Shown: one piece after another, positions 1 to 6,493 of the stretch
Position numbering within the stretch: the stretch's first letter is position 1
Layout: each line of letters starts with the position of its first letter
Assembly: GCA_964247755.1 (NCBI GenBank)
Contig: CAXTVX010000083.1
Location: 1-13,722, forward strand
DNA length: 13,722 nucleotides
Reading direction: 5' to 3'
Source: Lichenicola sp964247755
Lineage (GTDB): Bacteria > Pseudomonadota > Alphaproteobacteria > Acetobacterales > Acetobacteraceae
The notes under the pieces: model-generated
Told to the model about the DNA's origin: nothing
The model's input: the letters and a program-made list of their open reading frames with translations, nothing else
Databases searched by the model: none
Translations under genes and position numbers: made by a program

Positions 1-107
1 CGCAGTGCCTCCGGAACTCTCATAGCCGGTGGCCCACTTCTACGGGGGCAGGTCAAGTCAGCTACCGGCCACCACATCCGTCACTGGCGCGACGCCTGAC
101 AGAACCG
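1..107. other. Left edge, no recognisable gene
   Basis: The first plus-strand frame is open from base 1 to a TGA at 97-99, so it could be the tail of a gene entering from the left. I do not recognise the roughly 32 residues it encodes. The recognisable ribonucleotide-reductase remnant starts abruptly just after this stretch, so a recombination junction probably lies near 100-108. Confidence 0.3.
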
Positions 108-236
108 TTGAAGGGGATCTTCGACCCGCGCCGCGGCCAGTGGAGCGAGGACAGCTATGTGCCGTCGCTGATCGCAGCGATCGGCGGCATCCTCGAGCGG
201 CACATGATCGCAACCAGCTTCCTGGCGGCACCCGAG
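108..236 (+). pseudogene. nrdJ: nrdJ C-terminal fragment (left copy)
   Basis: This is a remnant of adenosylcobalamin-dependent (class II) ribonucleotide reductase, which makes deoxyribonucleotides in the cytoplasm. The plus strand encodes LKGIFDPRRGQWSED, then SYVPSLIAAIGGILERHMIA. These match the conserved block near the C-terminus of NrdJ (FDPRGGQW, YVPSLLAAIG, ERHM). There is no catalytic domain upstream, and the zinc-ribbon tail (CPxC...CxxCGxSKC) is missing downstream, where the frame runs on to a TGA at 303-305. By eye it is about 83-86% identical to the second fragment at 11917-12290 on the opposite strand, but it keeps the reading frame that the other copy has lost. It cannot make a functional enzyme. 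The family is fairly sure; the exact ends are approximate. Confidence 0.72.
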
Positions 237-283
237 ATCCTCCTGCACGTTCATCAGGCCGGGGTCGGCGCTGCAACTTTGGG

Positions 284-472
284 GCGCACCATGAGCGGGT
301 GCTGACGGCGGCGGCTCAGCCCGGCGGCGACTGCCCGCTCGACCTGCACCGGCTGCTGCCGGTCCCGCCCCGCCTGCTGATGCTGGGATCCGACGCGGCC
401 GAAAGCCGGCTGTCGCTGTGGACGCACTGGGGCACGCTGCAGCCGCTGCGCCACGTACTCAGAGCCGCTTAA
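284..472 (+). pseudogene. Remnant of small accessory protein, possibly api92/DUF1281-like
   Basis: The frame ending in TAA at 470-472 encodes a stretch that reads like real protein: DCPLDLHRLLPVPPRLLMLG followed by LSLWTHWGTLQPLRHV. The pattern of an Asp-Leu-His/Asn, LxPVP and then W-x-HWGT resembles the conserved core of api92-like (DUF1281-type) proteins found on phages and plasmids; this match is from memory and tentative. The frame has no plausible start of its own, because upstream it runs into the nrdJ remnant in another frame, so it looks like a C-terminal fragment. No function can be given. It supports the view that the left flank is assembled from mobile-element debris. Confidence 0.3.
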
Positions 473-586
473 CCCGTCCACAAAAGCCGGGGAAGATCAC
501 GCCCGCGCATCTCAGACGGCTACTTGGACAGCTCGTTGGCCGAAGTGTCGAAGCTGCCTGCGGAAGCGGCGCTGTCCGCTGGCGCG

Positions 587-681
587 GGTCCGGAGGCGGC
601 TTGTTGACGGAGGAGGTTACGGTGGTCGCGTTTCCTAGCCGCACTCTCGACCACGTTGCTGATCAGAGCGGATCCCGACCG
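587..681 (+). repeat. Diverged direct repeat, left copy
   Basis: This stretch of about 95 bp aligns without gaps over its first 80 bases with 10240-10335 in the same orientation, at 58 of 80 identical by hand count (about 72%). The two copies bracket the whole PQQ gene set, one beyond the 3' end of pqqD and one upstream of pqqE. Differences are mostly conservative when translated in one plus frame (GSGGGLLTEEV against GSGSGLLAEEV). They are also conservative in one minus frame, where both read LRQQAASG or FRQQAASG, so it may be a piece of an old gene or mobile element. I do not recognise the family. Confidence 0.55.
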
Positions 682-689
682 CGAGGGTT

Positions 690-721
690 GCCTGACGCTC
701 TGCCTGTGGAGAGCGTCAGGC
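690..721 (-). terminator. Hairpin over the end of pqqD, candidate terminator
   Basis: A perfect 12-bp inverted repeat, GCCTGACGCTCT (690-701) and AGAGCGTCAGGC (710-721), encloses an 8-base loop. It contains the pqqD stop codon (716-718) and lies at the end of the pqqABCD unit. The stem is strong, but no T-run follows on the minus strand, so it may be a transcript-end stabiliser or a Rho-assisted end, not a classic intrinsic terminator. Confidence 0.45.
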
Positions 722-988
722 CTCGCTACAGGTGACAGCTCCTTCGTCTCGAAGCCCACTTAGCAGGGCGTCGACGTCAGCCTGGATGGTCTCGACCGGG
801 GCGTCGAACCGGGCCGCGAGCAACGCCGTGATCTCCGACGTCGTGCGCTTACCGTTGACCAACTGCATGATCGCGACCCCGGGTTCGTCGAGCATGATCA
901 GACGCTCGGGGGCAAGGATGACAAAGGCGTCGCGCACGGCGTCGTGACGAAGGCGGTAGCCGCGAGTGAAGCTGGGTACCGTGCTCAT
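716..988 (-). CDS. pqqD: PqqD, PqqA-binding chaperone (RRE)
   Basis: PqqD is the RiPP recognition element of PQQ synthesis. It binds the precursor peptide PqqA and presents it to the radical-SAM enzyme PqqE in the cytoplasm. The 90-residue product is normal for the family. It shows the characteristic GYRLRHD start, then LAPERLIMLDEPGVAIMQLV, then a short helix-turn segment containing TSEITALLAARFDAP and an acidic helix, which together match the PqqD winged-helix fold. The ATG at 988 overlaps the pqqC stop (ATGA), which fixes the start and implies translational coupling. It is the last gene of the pqqABCD unit and its stop lies in a strong hairpin. Its partner gene pqqE is about 7.9 kb away instead of directly downstream. 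Confidence 0.95.
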   Translation of the reverse strand: MSTVPSFTRGYRLRHDAVRDAFVILAPERLIMLDEPGVAIMQLVNGKRTTSEITALLAARFDAPVETIQADVDALLSGLRDEGAVTCSEA

Positions 989-1719
989 GAGGTTGGGATG
1001 AACGCCCCGGGCGGAATGCGGCCCGGTTCGACATAGGCATAGTGGAGCGCGTCGAGCTGGGACCACAGGACGTCGCACTTGAAGCGGAGTGCCGCCAGCA
1101 CCGATTCCTGGTCGTCGCGATTGCGGGCATTGGAGTGGACATAGGCAAGCGCCCATTCAACGTCCTTGGGTGCCTGGGTAAGACGCGGAGTGAAGTAGGC
1201 GAGGGTGTCCGGTCCGACGAAGTCGTAATGTGTCAGCATACCGGCGACCCGCTCGCTGATGATGGCGGGCGAGAACATCTCGGTCAGCGACGAGGCGACG
1301 GCTTCTAGAATGGGACGCTCGCGGACGAAGGCGACGTACGCGTCGGTTGCGAAGCGGGTGCCGGCGAGGATGCCGACGGTAGACTGGACGTAGGCAAGGT
1401 CGAGACCGACGCCTTCAGCGAGCTTGAGCCAGCGCTCGACGCCGCCGGGCTGCCGGTCGGTTCCATCGTGGTCCTCGAGCCGGCCGCGCCAAGCGCGTCG
1501 CAGTTCGTGGGTCGGCAAACGGGCAAGTAGGGTCGCATCCTTCACCGGAATGCGGCTCTGGTAGTAGTAGCGGTTGAGCGCCCAGGCCTGCACTTGGCCG
1601 CGGTCGAGACCGCCGTCATGCAGCAATCGGTGGAAAGGATGGTGGATGTGGTACCGCTCGTCGCCCACGGCGTGCAGCGCCTCGCGCATCCCATCCCGGG
1701 TCAGCATCGGCGTGCTCAC
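985..1719 (-). CDS. pqqC: PqqC, pyrroloquinoline-quinone synthase
   Basis: PqqC catalyses the last step of PQQ synthesis, the cofactor-free oxidative ring closure of AHQQ to PQQ, as a cytoplasmic all-helical (TENA/haem-oxygenase-like) enzyme. The product of about 244 residues is of family length. It contains conserved stretches such as HIHHPFHRLLHDG, ALNRYYYQSRIPVKDA, DHDGT, MLTHYDFVGPDTLAYF and the C-terminal NARNRDDQESVLAALRFKCD. I chose the GTG at 1719 because it overlaps the pqqB TGA (GTGA) and has GGAG 8 bases upstream. A TTG at 1722 is an alternative. The 3' end overlaps pqqD by 4 bases. No key residue appears to be missing. Confidence 0.95.
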   Translation of the reverse strand: MSTPMLTRDGMREALHAVGDERYHIHHPFHRLLHDGGLDRGQVQAWALNRYYYQSRIPVKDATLLARLPTHELRRAWRGRLEDHDGTDRQPGGVERWLKLAEGVGLDLAYVQSTVGILAGTRFATDAYVAFVRERPILEAVASSLTEMFSPAIISERVAGMLTHYDFVGPDTLAYFTPRLTQAPKDVEWALAYVHSNARNRDDQESVLAALRFKCDVLWSQLDALHYAYVEPGRIPPGAFIPTS

Positions 1720-2636
1720 CAAGTGATCTCCATGCCGTCATCGGCGACATCCCAGCCGGCGGCGCGAACGGCGGCGTGCTGGGCGGAATCCTCGAGCAGG
1801 ACCGGATTCGAGTTGTTGAGGTGGATCAGGATCGGGCGGCGGACGCCCAGACCGGCAAAGCAGGCGAGAGTACCTTTCGGTCCGAAGATGCTCATGTGGC
1901 CCATGCGCGCGGCGGTTTTCGGACCGAGCCCGGCGCGAATCATCTCGTCGTCGTCGGCGAGGGTGCCGTCGAACAGGACGGTGTCGGCACCGTGCAGCCG
2001 CCGAGCGAGTGCGGGCGTCACCGCCGCGCAGCTCGGTATGAACAGAAGCGTTGACGCGCCGTCCGTGACGGCACAACCGACGGTGGCCTCGCTTTCCTCG
2101 ATTGATGGAGTGGTTCCGGACCGTTCCGCATGGAGTGGGATCTTGCCCGGAACCGGAAACAGGCTGACGACCAAACCCGACTGCGTGCCATCCGGGCACG
2201 ATACGGGAACCGGCTTGTCAAGCGGCACGGTCGTGCGCGTCACGACGTCGCGCGAGAGCACTTCAAAGATTGGGTTAGCGTCCAACACCGCGTGGGTCGC
2301 GGCAGTGGCGAGAACCGCGAGCGGCTGACGCTCCCGAAGGGTGAGCAAGCCTGCGATCGCATCGACCTCTCCACCGGTCAGCACGACCGCGACGATTGGT
2401 GAAGCACGCGGCCCCGTAACCGGCTGAAGATGCGTCGTCTGCTCGATCTGCTGACGGATGTCCGGAGAAGCGTTCAGCAAAATCCAAAAGCGACCATCGG
2501 CGCTGACCGCGACGGAAGTCTGGGTCCTGCGCTTAGTCAGCGGCTCGTTACGACGAGCGCGTCGACATCCCTCGGCGAAGGAATTCCATTGCGGGAAGCC
2601 GCCACCGGCGGCGGCTCCCAGAACGATCGCGCGCAT
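1716..2636 (-). CDS. pqqB: PqqB, metallo-beta-lactamase-fold PQQ biosynthesis protein
   Basis: PqqB has a metallo-beta-lactamase fold and is reported to hydroxylate the tyrosine-derived part of the PqqE/PqqA product before ring closure by PqqC. The product has 306 residues, the usual length. It starts with MRAIVLGAAAGGGFPQWN and carries RRTQTSVAVSADG, FDGTLADDDEMIRAGL, RMGHMSIFG and LIHLNNSNPVLLEDSA, all typical. The start at 2636 is set by this N-terminus; the open frame extends further upstream but only across pqqA. Two usual motifs differ. The CxCxxC zinc knuckle that normally follows FPQWN is reduced to one cysteine (C24), and the segment usually reading like DxQxDHxxGL is GGEVDAIAGL here. 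It lies 58 bases after pqqA and overlaps pqqC. Confidence 0.95.
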   Translation of the reverse strand: MRAIVLGAAAGGGFPQWNSFAEGCRRARRNEPLTKRRTQTSVAVSADGRFWILLNASPDIRQQIEQTTHLQPVTGPRASPIVAVVLTGGEVDAIAGLLTLRERQPLAVLATAATHAVLDANPIFEVLSRDVVTRTTVPLDKPVPVSCPDGTQSGLVVSLFPVPGKIPLHAERSGTTPSIEESEATVGCAVTDGASTLLFIPSCAAVTPALARRLHGADTVLFDGTLADDDEMIRAGLGPKTAARMGHMSIFGPKGTLACFAGLGVRRPILIHLNNSNPVLLEDSAQHAAVRAAGWDVADDGMEITW

Positions 2637-2694
2637 GGCCAAGGCTCCGGATCTTCCGTCGATATCCCAGGACGGTCGGCCCGGCGTAGCAGCC

Positions 2695-2778
2695 TTACTT
2701 CGGTAGCTGCGCCGACACGTAGGAGTTGATTTCGGCGCCAAGCAGTATGACAATATAGCTCGGCTTGGACCAGGCCAT
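2695..2778 (-). CDS. pqqA: PqqA, PQQ precursor peptide
   Basis: This is a 27-codon gene for the ribosomal peptide whose Glu and Tyr are cross-linked by PqqE and become the PQQ skeleton. The peptide begins MAWSKPSY and contains GAEINSY. The invariant pair is Glu16 and Tyr20 with the required three-residue spacing, and Trp3, Pro6 and Gly14 are also in place. The acidic residue that many homologues carry at position 10 is Val here. The ATG at 2778 is preceded by a good ribosome-binding site (AAGGAAG, 2783-2789). The stop is TAA at 2695-2697. It is first in the pqqABCD unit, 58 bases before pqqB. No protease gene for releasing the cross-linked pair is present in the window. Confidence 0.95.
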   Translation of the reverse strand: MAWSKPSYIVILLGAEINSYVSAQLPK

Positions 2779-3064
2779 GACACTTCCTTGAAACAGTTCG
2801 CCATAGCTTCACATGCGGGCGTGTGTCGCGTCAACATGATCGTCATTCGGCCACCGTGCGACGTGTCGCTTGGTCGATAGATACCTGAGCTCACGAGAAC
2901 GTTATAATCGCACATCGGATCGAAGACGTCGGCTTCATGCGCGTGTGGGGCCTCGTCGGCGATGACGCGCAGGTTAACTAATCCTGCCCCCTAAACTTTG
3001 CTCGACGGAGTGCCGGCCATCTGCTACGCCGACTAGCATTACGAAGTGTTGCAATGGAGACACC
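2779..3064. promoter_or_regulatory. Divergent control region, pqqA / propeller-lectin gene
   Basis: This 286-bp gap separates pqqA (minus) from the exported propeller gene (plus), so promoters for both transcription units should lie here. A perfect TATAAT is visible on plus at 2903-2908, but I see no good -35 hexamer 16-18 bases upstream of it. On minus, a TTGACG (2834 to 2829) sits about 50 bases before the pqqA start without a convincing -10. No operator, riboswitch or strong hairpin was recognised. The assignment rests on gene layout more than on sequence. Confidence 0.45.
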
Positions 3065-5074
3065 ATGTTCGGCCGCTCAGTATCGATGCGTCGAACCGTG
3101 GCCACCGCCACCGTCGTTACGACGCTGTTCCTGGCGCAGTTCCAGGTTGCCCGAGCGCAGGTCAGCATCCTTACCCAGCACAACGACAACCTACGAGACG
3201 GTGTCAATGCGGGTGAGATCACGCTGACGCCAGCGAATGTCAACAAAACGCAGTTCGGCCTCCTGTTCAAGATCCCGGTGGACGATCAGGTATTTGCCCA
3301 GCCGCTGGTGGTCGCCAACGTCAACATCGCCGGTGGAACGCACAGCGTGGTATATATCGCGACCGCGAACAACAGCGTTTACGCTTTCGACGCCAACACC
3401 GGGACCCAGTACTGGCACGTCAATTTCGGCGCACCGATGAGCATGGCCATCGCTAAGTGGGACTGCCAGGACGTGCTGGGCTCGTCCGGGATCATGAGCA
3501 CCCCGGTCATCGCAAACAACAGCCTCTTCGTCGTGGCGCAGACCTATATAAATTCCACCTCCGTCCACCGTCTGCACTCCCTCAACCTGTCTACCGGCGC
3601 CGAGCAGTCGAACAGTCCGGTATCAATACAGGACGCCGACCTCAACTCCTACGACGAGCTTCAGCGTCCGGCCCTACTGTCGGCCAACGGCAACGTTTAC
3701 TTCTCCTTCGCCGGGCACTGCGATCAGGGCTCCTGGAAAGGTCTGACCTTTGCTTATAGACAATCCACCCTGGCGCAGGTGGGCGTCTTTGACGCGGCTC
3801 CGAGCGTCAACGGCAACGGGATCTGGCAGTCGGGGAATGGGGCTGCGGCCGACTCAACCGGTAATATCTACTGGGTGACCGGTAACAGCAGCGGCAGTGA
3901 TGGGTGGGACGGTGTCCAAAACTTCAGCGAAACCTTCCTGAAAGCTAGTTCGACACTGAGTCTGGAGGATTGGCACACGCCGACCAATTGGTCCCAGCTC
4001 GATAGCGGCGATGCCGACCTGACAGCTTCCGGACCGATGCTCCTGTCGAACACCAACTTGCTGATAGCCGGCGGCAAGGACGGCAACCTCCGTTTGGTGA
4101 ACACCGGCAACATGGGTCATCTGGGTGACGGCACCGCGGTACAGAACTGGCTGGTCACCTCGTCGCACATCCATTCGATCAACTACTTCAACTCGAACCT
4201 GTACGTTTGGGGACAATCCGACTACCTGAAGGTGTTCAAGTTCGGCGGAACGACGTTCAACACCACTCCGACCTATACCGGCAGCATTCGGGCGATTGGT
4301 CACCCGGGCGCCTCGTTGTCGATCTCCTCGGCCGGCACCGCCAACGGGATTCTCTGGGCCGCCACCAATTCTCAGGGCAAGTCCGATGGCAGCGGTGCCT
4401 GGCACATGAGCGAGCCAGGCATTCTCTATGCCTACAGCCTTGCCGACATGTCGCAGCTTTGGACCAGCGAACAGAACGCCGTGCGCGATGACTGCAACTA
4501 CTATGCGAAGTTCACCGATCCGACGATCGCCAACGGCAAGGTCTATCTCCCCAGCTTCGGCAGCGCGCAGACGCAGAGCGGACAGGTGTGCGTCTACGGG
4601 GAACTGGCCGCCGGGTCGACCGGACCCACTGGCACGTTCCTGATTCCGAACGGGACTTATTTCGTAACCAGTGCTCTAGATGGCCAGGCGATCGACGATC
4701 CCGCTTTCTCGAAGGCGGCCGGCACGGGCCTGGAACAGTGGACTCTCAACAAGGGTACTAATCAGCAGTGGACGGTTACCAATCTCGGGAACAACGTCAT
4801 CACGCTGACCAATGTCGCCAGCGGGCAGGCTCTCGAAGTCAAGGGTGGCTCCAACGCAGCCAGTGCTCTTGTCGATCAGAACCTGAATCAGGGCAACCTG
4901 TGGCAACAGTGGACCGTGTCGTCACCGGGAGGCACGGCCGTAGAGTTGGCAAACAAGGTAACTGGTCAGGTGCTCGACGTCGACGGGGCATCAACGACTG
5001 CGGGTACTCCACTTGACCAGTATCCATACCACAACGTGTCGTGGGAATTGTGGAACTTCACGCCGGTGAACTGA
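3065..5074 (+). CDS. Secreted PQQ-repeat-like beta-propeller with C-terminal ricin-type lectin domain
   Basis: The product is an exported protein of 669 residues. Residues 1-31 form a Sec signal peptide (RR, then a hydrophobic core, cleavage after ARA). Residues about 35-515 form a beta-propeller of the PQQ-like repeat superfamily. The motif AFDANTGTQYW (107-117) fits the AxDxxTGxxxW docking pattern of such blades, and QHNDNLRDGVN and GIMSTPVI are typical of the secreted 'pyrrolo-quinoline quinone' proteins common in Acidobacteria. Residues about 523-669 form a ricin-B-type beta-trefoil with W569 (QQW), W616 (QQW) and W663 (ELW), three QxW-type repeats expected to bind sugar. There is no CxxCH haem site and no clear PQQ or calcium ligand set, so enzyme activity is unproven. 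The ATG has GGAG 5 bases upstream. It diverges from pqqA and is followed 67 bases later by the glycosylasparaginase-like gene. By eye the codon use is more AT-rich than its neighbours, suggesting a different origin. Confidence 0.75.
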   Translation: MFGRSVSMRRTVATATVVTTLFLAQFQVARAQVSILTQHNDNLRDGVNAGEITLTPANVNKTQFGLLFKIPVDDQVFAQPLVVANVNIAGGTHSVVYIATANNSVYAFDANTGTQYWHVNFGAPMSMAIAKWDCQDVLGSSGIMSTPVIANNSLFVVAQTYINSTSVHRLHSLNLSTGAEQSNSPVSIQDADLNSYDELQRPALLSANGNVYFSFAGHCDQGSWKGLTFAYRQSTLAQVGVFDAAPSVNGNGIWQSGNGAAADSTGNIYWVTGNSSGSDGWDGVQNFSETFLKASSTLSLEDWHTPTNWSQLDSGDADLTASGPMLLSNTNLLIAGGKDGNLRLVNTGNMGHLGDGTAVQNWLVTSSHIHSINYFNSNLYVWGQSDYLKVFKFGGTTFNTTPTYTGSIRAIGHPGASLSISSAGTANGILWAATNSQGKSDGSGAWHMSEPGILYAYSLADMSQLWTSEQNAVRDDCNYYAKFTDPTIANGKVYLPSFGSAQTQSGQVCVYGELAAGSTGPTGTFLIPNGTYFVTSALDGQAIDDPAFSKAAGTGLEQWTLNKGTNQQWTVTNLGNNVITLTNVASGQALEVKGGSNAASALVDQNLNQGNLWQQWTVSSPGGTAVELANKVTGQVLDVDGASTTAGTPLDQYPYHNVSWELWNFTPVN

Positions 5075-5141
5075 TCCTGACGGGACATCTCGACGCAATC
5101 CGATCAGGGTGCAAGTCTATGTCGTCTGTTTAAAGAAGCCG

Positions 5142-6359
5142 ATGAGCATCAGTCGAAGAAACGTCATCGCTGCGGCCCTGCTGTCCTCCGCCTCCATCGA
5201 TCTGGCTACGTCGAGCCGCGCACAAGGTTCGATGGCGATGAACATGAACCGTGAGGAGAAACCGAAGCGGCCCACGGTTCCGAGGCTGCCCGCAATCCTG
5301 TCCCGGGCGGCCGCTTCCATCGAGATCGACGCTGCCTACCGTATGCTGCGACAAGGCTCCGATACGCTTGATGCGGTCCTGCAGATCACGCGGGCGCAGG
5401 AAGACAATCCTAATGACCCGACTGCCGGCCTCGGCGGCCTGCCGAACGAGGACGGCGTCGTGCAGCTCGATGCCTGCTGTTTCCATGGGCCGAGCCGCAA
5501 GAGCGGCGCGATTTCCGGTGTGGGCGACATACGCAACGCCTCCGTGGTGGCGCGCGCCGTGATGGAGAAGACAAGCTACCCGTTGCTGACCGGTATCGAC
5601 GCTCGGCGCTTCGCAATGTCGCAAGGCTTTCCGGCCGAGCAATTGACCACCGATCGGACCAGGAAGATCTGGGCACTGTGGAAGCAGGTCCAGGCCTCAC
5701 CCTTGCCGACCGGACCGGTCCGCTACGATCCCACGAGGTCCAGATCGGATCGACCTCGATTCCTTCCTGCCTCTGGGGATGACTTCGACAATTTGGTGAA
5801 CCAGTTCGCCAGTGTGGCAGCCAAGCTGGGCGTCGAGCCGCAATGGACCTGGGCCGCTGCCTACGCGGCGTTGTTTCCCGCCGCAGCGCCACTCTGCGTG
5901 TTGGCGGTGAATTCGAAGAACGAGATGTCCTGTGTCTCGACCACGAGCGGACTGCCTTGGCGGATGGCCGGGGCCGTCGGTGATGTCGCGATCCCCGGTG
6001 CCGGTTGCTATCTCGATCCGGATGTTGGTTCGGCGGCAGCAAGCGGCACTGCCGAGGCCAACATCAGGATCGCCGGCGCTGCACTGATCGTGGAGAACAT
6101 GAGGAAGGGGATATCGCCCGGCGATGCCGGCATGGACGCGCTGCGGCGCATCGCCGCCTGGTATCGCAACGACATGGCGACGCTTCGCTTCATCGAGATC
6201 GTCTATTATATCCTGCGCAGGGATGGTGCCTATGACTGCGTCTCGCTGTGGCGCGGTGATCGTACCAATCACGTCCGGACCTACATAGTCCACGATGGCC
6301 TTCGCCGATCCGAGGAATGCTTGTTCCTGTTCGATGGAAGCCCAATGACGGCCACGTGA
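5142..6359 (+). CDS. Tat-exported glycosylasparaginase-like protein lacking the catalytic Thr
   Basis: This is a 405-residue member of the N4-(beta-N-acetylglucosaminyl)-L-asparaginase (Ntn-hydrolase) family, which normally cleaves glycosylated asparagine after self-cleavage at a Thr. Residues 4-29 look like a twin-arginine signal (SRRNVIAAALL, ending SRA). The alpha part is well kept: LGGLPNEDGVVQLDAC, NASVVARAVMEKT and FAMSQGF. So is the beta part: VSTTSGLPWRM, VGDVAIPGAGCY and GSAAASG. At the cleavage site, where the family has HDT-IG, this protein has A-A-P-L-C, so the nucleophile position is Pro250. The substrate-binding Arg of GRVGD is Ala278, although Asp281 remains. It is therefore a likely pseudoenzyme unless Cys252 serves as the nucleophile. 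I chose the ATG at 5142 because it starts the Tat signal; a GTG at 5109 is possible. It probably forms an operon with the propeller gene and ends convergent to the receptor gene. Confidence 0.8.
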   Translation: MSISRRNVIAAALLSSASIDLATSSRAQGSMAMNMNREEKPKRPTVPRLPAILSRAAASIEIDAAYRMLRQGSDTLDAVLQITRAQEDNPNDPTAGLGGLPNEDGVVQLDACCFHGPSRKSGAISGVGDIRNASVVARAVMEKTSYPLLTGIDARRFAMSQGFPAEQLTTDRTRKIWALWKQVQASPLPTGPVRYDPTRSRSDRPRFLPASGDDFDNLVNQFASVAAKLGVEPQWTWAAAYAALFPAAAPLCVLAVNSKNEMSCVSTTSGLPWRMAGAVGDVAIPGAGCYLDPDVGSAAASGTAEANIRIAGAALIVENMRKGISPGDAGMDALRRIAAWYRNDMATLRFIEIVYYILRRDGAYDCVSLWRGDRTNHVRTYIVHDGLRRSEECLFLFDGSPMTAT

Positions 6360-6493
6360 CCTCTGCTTTCGGCCAGCGCACCTCTTCATGTCGATCCATT
6401 GACTCCACAGGTCTTGCCTTCGGCCATAGAGGCGTGCCTCGACGGGCGGGGCTCGTCTTGAGCTTTCGCGGCCATCCTTCCGGCGCACCGGCA

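Noticed and set aside
1594..2328. Long plus-strand open frame (244 codons) opposite pqqB and pqqC
   Set aside because: It is antisense to two well-conserved genes, and its composition (many Ser, Arg and Thr residues without domains) is that of a GC-rich shadow frame.
2903..2908. Perfect TATAAT as a firm promoter call for the propeller gene
   Set aside because: No fitting -35 at 16-18 bases and a leader of about 150 bases; listed only as part of the control region.
3065..5074. Idea that the propeller protein is a classical quinohaemoprotein alcohol dehydrogenase
   Set aside because: It has no CxxCH motif and no recognisable PQQ/calcium ligand set, and its sequence matches non-enzymatic secreted propeller families better.
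6360..6493. Bidirectional terminator between the convergent glycosylasparaginase-like and receptor genes
   Set aside because: Only very short stems (4-5 bp) and no T-runs were found in this 134-base gap.
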